Below, piece after piece: positions 21,885-33,557 of a DNA stretch of 64,000 nucleotides. Within the stretch, counting starts at the first letter, position 1. The number at the start of each line of letters is the position of its first letter. The position numbers and the translations under genes were made by a program. The stretch covers positions 34,073,012-34,137,011 of the forward strand of contig NC_056037.1 of NCBI RefSeq assembly GCF_004379255.2. The letters are read 5' to 3'. The DNA is from Salvia splendens. Its lineage: Eukaryota; Streptophyta; Magnoliopsida; Lamiales; Lamiaceae. The notes beneath the pieces were generated by a model that searched no databases, was not told the origin of the DNA, and saw only the letters and a program-made list of their open reading frames with translations.

Positions 21885-23698
21885 ATGTGTGACAACAACA
21901 ACAACAACAAAGAGAATCGAGAAAACATTTCTCATGGGATCCATATCTTAACTGATAACATTGAGGGTTTCCAAATTCAAGACCAAAACCAAAATCTCAA
22001 CACTACTATCCCTCAAGATATGCAGCAGCAGCAGCATCACAACACAACCACAGTCGCAGATGCATACATAAATGGTCTAAATGGAGCTGCCGCCGCCTAC
22101 GCCGAAGTCCCACAGATCCTACCGTGGGCCCTCAACCCGGTCCACGCCTTCAACCCGGTCCACGACCCGACGTTCCTCCTCCCGCCTCCGCAGCAGGGAG
22201 GGCTCTTCGGCAGGAGGCCGTCGGGGCTGCAGTTCGGATACGAAGGCGAACACCACCTGAGGTTCCTCACAGAGTCGTTAGGCCAGGTGGTGCACCCCGG
22301 CAGCAGCGCCGCCCCCTTCGGCCTCCACGCCGAGCTGCAGAAGATGACGGCGCAGGAAATCATGGATGCCAAGGCCCTCGCGGCGTCGAAGAGCCACAGC
22401 GAAGCGGAGAGAAGGAGAAGAGAGAGAATCAACAACCATCTTGCTAAGCTTCGAAGCTTGCTCCCTAGCACCACCAAAGTAAGCATTGCTACTAGTAGTA
22501 TTAAATTTTAGGGCAAATTGCCAAATTAATCACAAAAGATGATCAAATTTTGTTCGTCCCGTACTTTTCAAGATCTGAAAAATAAATCACGAAAGTTCCT
22601 CTTCCGGCAAATTACTTTGATTTAAAACACGTGGACAAAACATTATTCGAACTTAATTAGACATTGTTAACTTCATTTTATCTTTCGTGATTTATTTGGC
22701 AATTTATACTAAATTTTGATTTCCATATTTCACTATTACTATATTCTATCACCAAGATTATCAAGATTTTAGCATGAGTCGGGAAACAATTCGACAAAGG
22801 CGCCTCATTTTTATGTATCATTCACCCAAAAGCCATAAAATTAACTTGCTCATGTTTGTAGTGATTTTCCATTTTTTTTCCTGAAAATTTATTTCTGAAC
22901 ATGCGTAAATATCGCTAAGTTTGACATGATAAAGAGGAACCAGCAGGCCAAAAGGTTCTATTCGCAGTCAAAATATTGAAGTATGATAGTATCTGAAAAA
23001 GAAAAACACTCCAAAAAAGCCAGACAAAGAAGCATTCTTGTCAGCCTATTAGCCTCATTCTCACACATTATTCACCTACATCTTACATGATTAATCCGCA
23101 TTAATTTATTACAAACACAACCATGGAATAAAAATCACACCTTTTATACATTGTGCAGAAGGCGCACACCACTCTTTAAGATTCAATGAGCAATGCACGG
23201 TTTCAACACATCCCTAGCTTTATTCCTTTTGTTTTAATTGATAAATCCATTTTTATATTTATATAGACAGACAAAGCCTCGCTCCTGGCTGAAGTGATCC
23301 AGCACGTGAAGGAACTGAAGCGGCAGACATCCCTAATAGCCGAGACGAGCCTGGTCCCGACCGAAACGGACGAGTTAACCGTGGATAGCGAACCGGACGA
23401 GGAGGGTAGACCGGTTATCAAGGCGTCGATATGCTGCGAGGACCGGTCTGACCTCTTGCCGGACCTGATCAAGACGCTGAAGGCCCTCCGCCTGCGAACG
23501 CTGAAAGCGGAGATCACGACGCTTGGTGGGAGAGTGAGGAATGTGTTGTTCATAACCGGAGATGATGAATCTAATAGCTGTGATGAGCAATCCATAAGCT
23601 CAATTCATGAAGCTCTTAAAGCGGTGATGGAGAAAGGTGGTGAAGAATCCGGTTCAGGGAGTGTCAAGAGGCAAAGAACCAATATCAATATCCTTTAA
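21885..23698 (+). CDS. bHLH transcription factor (bHLH30/32/106/107-like)
   Basis: Two exons: 21,885-22,478 and 23,267-23,698, with a GT..AG intron in phase 0; the product is 341 residues. The N-terminus is Asn/Gln-rich, followed by a proline-rich region (about 75-105). Residues 170-218 are the bHLH domain: the basic region HSEAERRRRERI carries the H-E-R triad (H171, E175, R179) expected to contact G-box/E-box DNA. The intron falls in the loop after LPSTTK, and helix 2 starts TDKASLLAEVIQHVKELKRQ. A C-terminal ACT-like segment (about 249-294) probably mediates dimerisation. This layout matches the plant subfamily of AtbHLH30, 32, 106 and 107, some of which act in auxin, growth or stress responses. 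The exact orthologue is not resolved. The exon GC content is much higher than in the flanks. Confidence 0.93.
22513..22706. mobile_element. Small MITE in intron 1 of the bHLH gene
   Basis: Inverted ends AAATTGCCAAATTAATCAC and, read inward, AAATTGCCAAATAAATCAC, about 195 bp. A relative with TGGACAAAA and CGAACTTAATTAGAC internal blocks lies at 46,341-46,710. Confidence 0.7.
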
Positions 23699-24498
23699 CA
23701 TAGGTCTCTTTGAAATTGAATTCAAGATTTTATGACCTAAATTGATTTTCCCACTTTTTTGGGGTATTGTGTGGTTTTTGGGTTGTGTTTTATTTTAAAC
23801 TAACATGGGGTGTGAGGGAGAAAAAATTGGGTTTCGTCTGTATGTTAGGTTTTGAGAAAGTGAAGTGAACCGCTGGACTCGTCCTCCGGCCGCCGTGACG
23901 GACAGCCATCGATAGTGGGAATGTATATAGGACCAATATCGTCATTGGTATATTTGATACTATTTCCTTATTCTGTGTTGAAGGTTAGAAATTAAGTGGT
24001 TAGTATGTAAGTGTGGACTTGACCCTTGGTTGGGGTTGTTGTAATCAAAGTGCAAGATTTTTGGTTGCACTGCTAGTGAAAGAACCTTGATTTATCTTTT
24101 TAGTATTTATGTTTTGGCTTCATTAACTTCTTATTGATTTAGTTTGAAATTAATCTGTCTCTAGAACTTATTATTATGTCTCGCAATATACATAATTACA
24201 TAAACTACGTCAGTATTTGCAAGCTTGTAGTATTATTTTTTATTGATTAATATAGATTGAATATCCATTGAATATAATAAAACATCTAAAAAGTAAGAAG
24301 TATAGCCTTGCACAAATGGTTCAATTTAATCTAACTGCGGCTTATTACACTTTCCATGTGTGATATGTAAATTTTTTTAAGTAATAATAGTAAAAAATAT
24401 ACTAATATACATTCCTTTTTTAGAAAGTTGTAGGGTCTTTTCGTCATCAACTACACCTACTACACAAAATACGTAAAAACAGACCAAAATAAAGAATG

Positions 24499-24572
24499 TG
24501 GCCCATGCAGGTTTCGAACCTGCGACCTTCGCGTTATTAGCACGACGCTCTAACCAACTGAGCTAATAGGCC
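24499..24572 (-). tRNA. tRNA-Ile (anticodon AAU)
   Basis: The minus strand folds as a complete 74-nt cloverleaf. The acceptor stem GGCCTAT pairs with ATGGGCC. The D-arm A box is TAGCTCAGTTGG. The anticodon stem TCGTG/CGCGA encloses loop CTAATAA, with AAT at positions 34-36. The T arm and B box read GGTTCGAAACC. There is no intron and no encoded CCA. A TTTT run a few bases downstream on the minus strand can serve as Pol III terminator. Confidence 0.95.
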
Positions 24573-25864
24573 TGGATTTTCGTTTGGCAACTATATAAGT
24601 TTCTTGTAGTGACAACATTAGAAAATAAACGAATAATATAATCTGCTACAGTATTATTTTTTGATAAGGTATTATTTTTTACCTGTGTGATCACTACTTA
24701 AAGGTGTCGTTTAGTTGCTATGACCCATTATATCATATGATAATCCATTTAGAATTAAGTTGTGAGATTATTTTAGTTGGATTGTGAATATTAATGTATA
24801 TGACTCATTATTTTATTATTATCCATCTAGAATTAAGTTGTGAGATTTTATCTTATGGATCAAATATAATACATATTCAATTATATGAGATATAATCTTT
24901 CAAAACCGAACAGAACTCAAAATATAAACTCTTTTGACATTCGATTTAATTTATCCCGGATGGTAGTATTTGGTTTCTTTTTTTATGGTAATTACCAATG
25001 GTATCCACCGACGGATCCATTGACTATTCCTCACGCTGATTTGTAGGCATCTCAATGGATGAGATAGCTGGTCCAAGGATTAGTATTTGGTTTCTTTTAT
25101 ATCATAGATATGTAGACGAGTTGAGAATGGAAAAAACATAAAGAGATATGAGTATAGATGAGATTGATAGAAAAAGTAATAGACATATTAAGGAAAGGAT
25201 GGAATATAAATGAATTTGACGAATATACCCCTTAGAGGCAATTTCAACTAAAAGACAAAAGTCATTTGAGCTAAATCACATGAAAGATGAGAATCATATG
25301 AACATATTTCAAAAGAAAAAAGAAAAAGTAGTCACATTTCATATTATTGCATAGACTAAATTTGTATTTATATTCTTTTAGTTAAAATCATAAATAGATC
25401 TATCATATACTATCAATTAATTTTTCTTATGTTTCAAATGAATAGCATATTATCTATATGAGGTTTAAACATGTAGGAGGTCTAAAAGGTTAAATTATAT
25501 TTTCGATAATTTTGTAGTAGTATGAATTATTCAAGCGAAATGGATCTTAAATATTTTATTGTCCCAAATGAAATCGGTAGTGTGGAATCTAACAACGCCA
25601 TATGAAATGACAACAGTACACCTGTACGACGCCACCTTTCTTCGAAAAGACCATTGGCAAATTGGGGCATTTCGAATCAATCCCCCAAAAGGCCCAAACT
25701 GAAATCTAAAGCGACATTCAATCATAGCAAAAGCGACATTCGGCTGAAAATCCAAAGACATCCTTTGCTGTTTGCGTTGATATCTGAAACAGCCGTTGCT
25801 ATGCATAGATTGTATACAAAAATTGACTCGGTGTAATTGTGCGCTTTGGTGCTTATTTGGGGAG
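24573..25864. other. Intergenic DNA with a SINE fragment; right part is the RING gene's promoter and leader
   Basis: The left part contains two near-copies of an AGAATTAAGTTGTGAGATT block (about 24,750 and 24,825). A SINE fragment lies at 24,982-25,080. The last 250 bp is richer in GC and is the likely promoter and 5' leader of the RING protein gene; no clear TATA box. Confidence 0.4.
24982..25080 (-). mobile_element. 5'-truncated SINE-like insertion with 18-bp target duplication
   Basis: Flanked by an 18-base direct repeat TAGTATTTGGTTTCTTTT (24,964-24,981 and 25,081-25,098). On the minus strand the insert ends GGTAATTACC then an A-rich tail directly against the duplication, as plant SINE 3' ends do. 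The 5' tRNA-like head is missing. About 99 bp. Confidence 0.6.
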
Positions 25865-28800
25865 ATGATGAACTGGACGAGAGTTTTCAAGTCTTTTCAA
25901 GTGGCGATGGCTCATGGCTTGCTTTTCTCCTTCTCTATCATTCTCTCTCTCAAGCTCGATCATGCTGTCAACTACTCTTGGTGGTATGTTTCTTCTGTCT
26001 TTGTGTTTTTTGGTGTTACTTATGCTCTGTTTGCTTTTTGACTGAAGATGATATTTGAGCTGTGAGGAGTTTTATAGGTGTAATTAGATGGCTAGAGAGT
26101 ATTAGGAATTATGCTCTATTTGTATGATATTTGGTTTTTGGGTTATGATTTGTTAGATTGGTGCAGGAGTTGCATCTACATTAGGAACTTTGAATATTAT
26201 CTTAATTAGAATAAAGGTTCAAACTTTTGAGCTAGGTTAAGGAATGCGGAAACTAGGGATTGTATTTTGAATTGTGAAGATTACTAAGCTAATATGCTTC
26301 TGTGTAAGTTTTGTGCCTATAATTTTTTTGTGAGTGATTTGTACGAAGATGGAAATGCGAATGCTCCCAGTTGTGAATTACCTCTTTAGAGGTAGAGGGG
26401 AGGGTTTTCTTTAGCCAGAGAAGGTTCACCCCCTAAAATTTATGAAAAGTGATGGAATATATAAATCCCTTGTTGCATTTCTAAACGTGGCTGTTGTTTG
26501 AAAAGAACTTGAGGCCGTTGGGTGATGGAGAATCCTTTTTGGCAATTGAGAGCGTATTTCTTTTGTTTCATTTTCTTTTTCTTCGTTGCTCAATGAGTAG
26601 AACACCTGAAGACTCTCCACTTGAGCAAGACACCATTTTTCTGTGTATAAACATTTTAGTTAATATTGTAGACTCTACACAGTCCACTGATAACGTGTTA
26701 AGTGTCATGCTTCTATAATATTTGGTTGGTTCTGTATTTGTGCAATTTTTGTAGGTTGGTTTTTTCCCCTATCTGGTTATTTCATGCAGTCGTAGCAAGA
26801 GGAAGATTCTCTTTACCTGCCCCTTCTATGCCTCATGGCCGACATGTATGATGAATATACTGTACTGCTCTGATATCTCCCTTGATATTTTCCTCCTACT
26901 TCACTGATCCCTCTTTATTATTACTTGAACACTTTGACGGACAGTGGGCGCCTTTTCATGCCATTGTGGCGGCTCCGTTGCTTATTGCTTTCGAACTTCT
27001 CCTCTGTGTACATCTCGAGAAAATATATGGTAAGCTTTTTTTGTTGCTTTCGTGTACAATATTTGCTAAAATGTTCAGTATTACTGAAATACCTATCTCA
27101 ATGCTCTTTAAGGAAAGTTTACAAGTTTATTATGAACTCATCCTGTTTCTATAATGTGATAAATAACAGCTGTAGATTTGAAGATTGTGTTTCTGCCTCT
27201 GCTAGCTCTAGAGGCTGCGATTTTGGTTGATAATATTAGGTAATACTTCCAAGTCTAGTATAGATGGTTGTGTTTTAAAATTTTTGATTCAGTCCTTGCC
27301 TTTTATCTTCACAGAGTGAAAGATGAATGTATGTTGAGTCCTTATTGTGTTCTGCTGCTCAGGATGTGTAGGGCCCTTATGCCTGTAGATGACGATGTCG
27401 ATAGTATGAGTGATGAAGCTGTTTGGGAGACCCTCCCAGTAAGTTATAAGTAAAGCATCTGTTAAAATATGCTTTTGAATTGACAATATCTGTGCTTTTG
27501 ACTAGCATGAAAAAACATTCTTCAATGGAGGGTACATGTTCTTCCTTCTTCTTTTTTTCTCTCTGGGAAAGGTGGGTACAGAAAAGATACTGAATTGTTA
27601 AAGGAATACATTTACACATCATGCTGTTCCAAGTTATCCCTTTGGAGGATTTAAGGAATCGACTAAAGCTATTCTATTAATTAGCCAAGAAGAGTATTTG
27701 ATTTTGATTGAGGATCTGATACTAATTTCCACTATTATCTATGGCCAGTTACACCGAAGTATATTTATTACTGTTTAAAAATGTTTTTTTTTGTCTTAAG
27801 CACTTTTGGATTTCCATCTCAATGGTCTTCTTCATTGCTGCGACAACATTTACGCTTCTGAAACTATGTGGTAAGTTCAGCTCACTCACTACTAAGAAAT
27901 CTCAATGATTATGTTCTGTCATAAGCTATCCATTTTAGGAACAATTAAGGCATCACCTTATGTTGCAGAAAATGGTAGAGAAAATATGATTGAAATAAAA
28001 GACAACTCTTTCTAAAGAAGGCCCTCTCTCCTTCACAAAAAGCCCCGGCAATGCCGTTCAATACAATACTCAAAAGTAATCCCCTTCAACATCCAAGGAC
28101 ATATATTTATATTTATATTTATAGAAAGAAGATGATTAAAAAACTTGCTAGAAAATATTAACTAGCTATAACTCTATTCATGCTCCACTATCCATAACCA
28201 AAGTAACCGGCATCCACTACTTCTCCACTACGGTTCCATCATTCAATGTTCCACCTTCAAATAACGGATGCCTGCATTAATGCGCATCAATAGCACCGCC
28301 ATCAAAATAGTCCTGTCCTCAAGGCTGGATGTCAGGCCTAAACACTTTGCTTGGATCGGTAGAGGCTTCTACTTAGGTTTATGGACATGAGTAAGAAATA
28401 AGAACCTGAAGACACCCAAGAATATGAAGGAACCAATGCTGCACCTTGAACCAAGAAAAGAGCATAACCCTGAACAGTCTGCAACCTTTAAAAATCTTGG
28501 TGGTAACTTTGAGATTTAGAAAAGCAAGGTAGCTGGAGTATGCACACGTTGTTGTGGCAGTGACAAGGGCAGTACTTGTAGCGGTGGATTGTCAGGGGAT
28601 GGAGTGTCCAGCCGATGATGGACTGGAAGCAACAGCCACTCTTGTTGGTGCGAGAACTGACGAAAAAGGGAATTAACATCGGTAACAAAAGGGGCTGGAG
28701 TGTCTGGCCGTCAGCCGATGATGGACTAGAAACAACAGCCACTCTTGTTGGAGCGAGAACTGACGACAAAAGGGAATTAACCTCGGTAACAATTTCAAGG

Positions 28801-31800
28801 GTAAAAACAGACACAATTGTTGACTCAACAAAAGCATCAGGTGCTGCCACGACCCACGTAAACAAGAGGTAGGAGCAATGGTGTTTTCGCAAGCATGGCT
28901 TGTGGCTGAGGTCTGGAAGGAACCACAGAGTCGGACAAACGTTGGGAGGGGCATGAAGCAAAAGGTCCTTGATACGGAGTGAAAGGCGGGTGAACCGTAT
29001 ACTCTTGATAATATGTCGGCATAAGTAGTAGTACATCGCACAACGGCTATCATAAATTTGCAAAAGATAATGAGAATGGAAATAAGATTATAATGGATAA
29101 CTCTTTCCTACAAAGAAAGCCTTGGCCAAAAATGTCGTTAACAATTACTTCAAATATGATATCTAAACTAATCTCAACGAACAATTATATAGTGCCCTTG
29201 TACTTAAGACCTAAAGATGAATATAATGATAATAACTAATACTCCATCTGTTTCCTAAAAATAGAAATTCTTTCCATTATGGTCCGTTTCCTAAAAATAG
29301 TAACTCTCCATTTTAGGAAATGGACCCTAAAATCCACTAACACTATATCCACTACTTTTTCTCTTACTTTACCCATTTTTTCTCTTCCTCTCTCTTATTT
29401 TACCAATTTTGCATTAAAATCCATGCCGTTTCCAAAGTTCCTATTTTTAGGAAATGGAGGGAATAGTATTAATTATTGTATGAGAATGTAACTGATGTTC
29501 AAGGAGACTTTCCATGACTAGGTAACCGCTACTCCATTAATTCAAGATAAACAAAATGCATATCAATTGCACCGCTATCGAAACAGCCTTGTCCTCAAGG
29601 CTGAGATTGAACCCTAAACACATTGTGTTGTCTAGAGGAGGCTCATACTCATGCTTGCGGACTTGAGGAAAAGGGTAGAACAAAAGAATACCATGACAAT
29701 CACAAAGGAAACAATGTTGCACCATGGACTGAGAAAGTTTGACAACAATCATTTTTCTAATCTTTTCCCTAAATGGAGTGTATCCAGACATCACATCATA
29801 TATAGGAGTTCCAGCTGACCACCAATCAACCATGCTAGAATGGCCAGCCCAAGCTATGTACGCTTTATTGCCAACCATTAAATGTGATGCTCTTAATTGG
29901 TGAAGCCATGAAGATGGGTGGCTGGTGAACTTGTTGTTTCCTGTGCATTGCATTTATCTCCGGAAGGAATGGGTAAGCCATTTTCGGTGGAATAGGTTGA
30001 GGTGTAGATGTGGTGGATGCTCACTGCAAGCATGACTCTGTGGCGGGGAAGGAGTTTTCGTTTGATGTGAAATCACCACAGGCCTTGTTGTTGGCGCCAA
30101 AGTAGGAGGCTGAATTTAACCACGGGGTTGGCTGATGTTTCTGGGAATGAAGTAGAGGGCTGGACTGCAGCAAAGTTGTTGGCGCCACGTCATGAGATAG
30201 TAGGTTTGCACAGGGACACTCGCAGCCTTGCCGATTGGACTCTCAATGGGAAAGGGCAGCGGTGGGAATACTGAAGCCGTGCGTCAAGGCGCTGCAGTTT
30301 GAGGATTTCCTGCATCGAACGGAGGATTGCACACTCAACTGTGGATGGAAGCTCAGCTCCGATCTGACAGTTTTGCCTTCTGACTTTCCAAGCTCACCGC
30401 ACCATTGGATACGGAGTGAAAGGCAGGTGGACCATATACTCTCGATAATATGTGGCATAAGTAGCATGTCGCACAACGTCAATGATAAATCTGCTAAAGA
30501 TAATGAGGATGGAAATAAGATTGTAATAGATAACTCTTCCCTACAAGGAAAACCTTAACCAAAAATGTTGTTGACAATTATTTCAATTTGGTATCTAAAC
30601 GAATCTCAACGAACCGTTATATAGAGCCCTTGTACTTGAGATTCCTAAAGAAGAATCTAATGGTAATAAATCCATCAGTCCCATAAAAAAAAGACCACTT
30701 TTGCCATTTTTTTCCGCCACATAAAAATAGCAACTTATATTTTAGGAAAAAAATTTCACTCTAATGGGTTGGGCTCCATTCTCTACTAACAATACTCCAA
30801 TTACTCTTACTTTCTATCTCTCTTACTTTACCAATTGTGCATTAAAACCCGTGTCGTTTCAAAAGTAGTCTATTTTTATGGGACGGAGGGAGTATTAAGT
30901 ATTGTATTAGAATGTAACTGACATTCTTGGAGTAACCCCAACCCATTTCTTCTGCCCACTTCTTCATGATCTTGCAACTGTTATTTTCGATGATTGGGTA
31001 ACCACCACTCCAAGAATTCAAGATAAACGATGCATATCAATTTTGGTGCTGCTTCTACTGGACAAGGGATTGTTTTCCCCGGCTGCCTTAATCTGAGCTA
31101 TCAAACTCTCAGGGGATGAAACCTCACCCCTCGTAGTGGTAAAGAGTGTGATAGTATTTTCAAATTAAGTCCTATTGTAGGCCTTCGTAGGATTCATGCC
31201 AGTGTTTTGCTCTTCCATGTAGGCCTCCATAGCATCATACGAGCATTTTGCTCTTCCATCGTTTTCGCTAAACCTTGACACAAGCATCTAAGTTTTGTGT
31301 CAGCACCATTTCTATCCATGTTCCTCCCACTAATCTGTAAGTGAAAAGAAGCGAATGGATGTTTGTTGCTCTTTGTGCTTGAAAGGAAGACCCTCTTTCC
31401 CTCACAAAAAGCCTCGGCAATGTCGTCTAATACAATACTTCTTTTCTTCACGAAAAAGCCTTATCAATGTCATCCAATACAATACTCATAAGTAGTCCCC
31501 TTCAATATCAAGTACTACATCTATTTGTAATTCTAGAAATAAAGCTATAACTTTATTTAAGTTCCACTACCCATAATGATATCACTACTTGTAACCGAAC
31601 TTCAGCTCCATAATCCCAATGTTCCACATCCTAATAATGGCTGCCTGAATTACTGTGTATCAGAAACCATAAGATATGAGAAAATTCTTTATTTTCTTTT
31701 TACTTGTGAAACATTTATCATTATTTGTAAGTTGTACTCATCTTCTACTCTCCGTGGGTTGATATGCAGGTAATGTAGTTGGTCTTGGTTGGTGGGATCT

Positions 31801-33557
31801 GTTCATTAATTATGGGTACATGAATATCCCTGCTTCATTTATCCTATTGACTGTCCTATATGTTGCACGCTATGACAGTTATATTTGTTTTGTGCCTTTG
31901 CTTCTCAGTGTTGCAGAGTGCTTCGCATTCCTTATTTGCACTAAGTGGTATAATCCTTCAATTCATAGACGTTCACATCTTACAGCAGCAACAGCATCAT
32001 CATCGTCGTCATCAAATATCAGATCTTTTACCTGGAATAACGGTGTATTAGTACCACCCAATGAAGAGAATCAAGAAAACAGAACGTGCAGTTTGCAAGA
32101 CATTGGTGGTCATATCATGAAAGTTCCATTGATTGGTTTCCAAGTCGTGCTCTTCATGTACTTGGAGGTAAGTCAAGATATGAAATCTATAGTGGGACAG
32201 TTATCGATTTCTTTATGAGTTAAATCTCATATTTACAAATTTCTATTTCAGGGAACCCCCCCTGCTGTTAGACGTATCCCGATTCCACTTTTGTTTTCTC
32301 CTCTTCTGTTGCTGCAAGGAATTGGATTTTTGTTCGCCATATATAGATTCTTTGAGAAAATCTCCATCTTACTTAATGATGAAGCTGAAACGGGAAGCAG
32401 CTTTAGGTTACCTGCTAGTGCTTATGACTATATGGGGTTCCTGCGTCGTGGATCAAGGTAATGCCTCTTAAATTGTTAAAAGTTCTAAAGTTTCTCCATA
32501 ATCATACTTCGTTGTCGATCTTTATGGATTTTCTCGATTTAGGTTCCTGGGATGGTGGTCAATTGATGAAGGAAGCCGTGAAGAGCAAGCTCGATTATAT
32601 TCTTCATGGGCTTCAGGGTAATTTACTGCAGTGAAAGCTTCATGTTCTTCTATAGCAGAATTTGACATTAATTTTCTATGCATAATGATCTCATCACAAC
32701 AGCTCATAGAATTTTTCTTCATTCGTAACAGGTACAATACGTTCTCGCCTGATACTGTCAAGAAGATGCCGAAGTCTGAACTTGCTAAGGAGGTGATCTT
32801 CAATGCATATAGATTTTGTTTGCAATATGAAGAATTTTTCGTTTATGTTCCAAAGTTTTTTTTTTACTATATGCATTTTTCATTCAATATACTTCATTGT
32901 GATGTTGCTACATTTTGCCATCAGATAGGGAGGCTTCAATCAGCCCTCATTTCACAAACAGAAATCACAAATATCAGCCAGGAAGAGTTTGACAGACTTT
33001 TAAATGTGAGTCTAACTTCTATTAGATCTCATCTAGGGAGTAAAAAATTCTCATCTTTTCATGGATTATTTTATTTGATTTACGAGGTCTCATATTTCAC
33101 GAGCGATGCAAGGACTTGAATTCTCTGATAATAAGAACATTGGTTCCATCAAAAAAATCATTTCAATTTCTTTCAACATGCATTTATATTGAAATTCTGT
33201 TATCTTACTGAACGGCCACGATGCTTTTTATATCCAGGAAAAGATCCTTTGTCGAGTTTGCTTTGATGAGCAAATAAACGTAGTCCTGCTCCCTTGCAGG
33301 CATTATGCTCTTTGCAGGTATCACTGTTTTCCCATCAATCCATTCTCTTGTTTGCCTAATTTGTCGAAAACCTAAAAACTATGAGAAAGAAGAAGGGTTG
33401 TCATGAGAATGTTCGTCTCTCCTCTCTTACTGTAATCCTTAATAATTCTGACCGTGGCTCGATCCTTATATGCAGCACCTGCTGCGAGAAGTGCAAGAGA
33501 TGCCCTATCTGCCGTGTATACATTGATGAGCGGCTCCATGTATATGACGATGTATAG
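25865..33557 (+). CDS. Multi-spanning membrane protein with C-terminal RING finger (TMEM185/Fragile-X-F-associated type)
   Basis: Fourteen exons: 25865-25983, 26755-26845, 26945-27029, 27170-27239, 27363-27438, 27801-27870, 31770-31815, 31909-32167, 32252-32457, 32543-32617, 32732-32792, 32925-33005, 33238-33317, 33476-33557. All introns are GT..AG, the phases agree throughout, and the exons sum to 1,401 nt = 466 residues plus stop. Seven or eight hydrophobic stretches fill residues 15-310 (for example FHAIVAAPLLIAFELLLCV and SMVFFIAATTFTLLKL). A linker with GWWSIDEGSREEQARL follows. A RING finger occupies 418-452: C418, C421, C433, H435, C439, C442, C449, C452. The length and layout match the Arabidopsis 'transmembrane Fragile-X-F-associated' RING proteins (recalled). 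The likely role is a membrane-anchored E3 ubiquitin ligase; membrane and substrate are unknown. Intron 6 (3.9 kb) is swollen by repeats. Confidence 0.93.
29242..29463. mobile_element. Stowaway-like MITE in intron 6
   Basis: Ends CTCCATCTGTTTCCTAAAAA and, read inward, CCCTCCATTTCCTAAAAATA, with TA at 29,240-29,241 and after the right end. A second copy of the same insertion is at 30,669-30,892. Confidence 0.7.
29750..29875 (-). pseudogene. AGC protein-kinase fragment (phototropin-like activation loop)
   Basis: A 42-codon stretch of a longer minus frame reads VGNKAYIAWAGHSSMVDWW and then a segment ending GYTPFREKIRK. AGC-VIII kinases such as phototropins have at this place a VGTxEYIAPEI...GHSSxVDWWALG...GYTPFRGKxR sequence. 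The APE motif is replaced by a deletion and no other kinase parts are nearby. It is therefore a captured, dead fragment lying antisense in the RING gene's intron. Confidence 0.6.
30669..30892. mobile_element. Stowaway-like MITE in intron 6 (duplicate of the one at 29,242)
   Basis: Right end reads inward CTCCCTCCGTCCCATAAAAA; left end ATCCATCAGTCCCATAAAAA. The flanking DNA on both sides is homologous to the flanks of the 29,242 copy. Confidence 0.65.

Larger units (their letters stand above)
27960..31560. repeat. Diverged tandem duplications filling intron 6 of the RING gene
   Basis: At least three related blocks about 1.3-1.5 kb apart. GATACGGAGTGAAAGGC occurs at about 28,972 and 30,409. GGATAACTCTTTCCTACAA-like sequence occurs near 29,095 and 30,520. 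TGTCCTCAAGGCTG occurs at about 28,314 and 29,588. The CACAAAAAGCC(C/T)CGGCAATG block occurs at about 28,035 and 31,403. Blocks two and three each hold a MITE at the same relative place, so the MITE inserted before duplication. A separate short duplication (GCCGATGATGGACT at about 28,611 and 28,714) lies inside block one. Possibly an old retroelement array; no coding domain identified. Confidence 0.65.

Noticed and set aside
22097..22486. Long frames opposite and out of phase with bHLH exon 1
   Set aside because: GC-rich coding shadow; the sense frame has the clear bHLH domain and splice sites.
28488..29063. 191-codon minus frame in intron 6
   Set aside because: Lies in the duplicated repeat region, contains no recognisable domain and is not preserved in the sister block at 30.4 kb.
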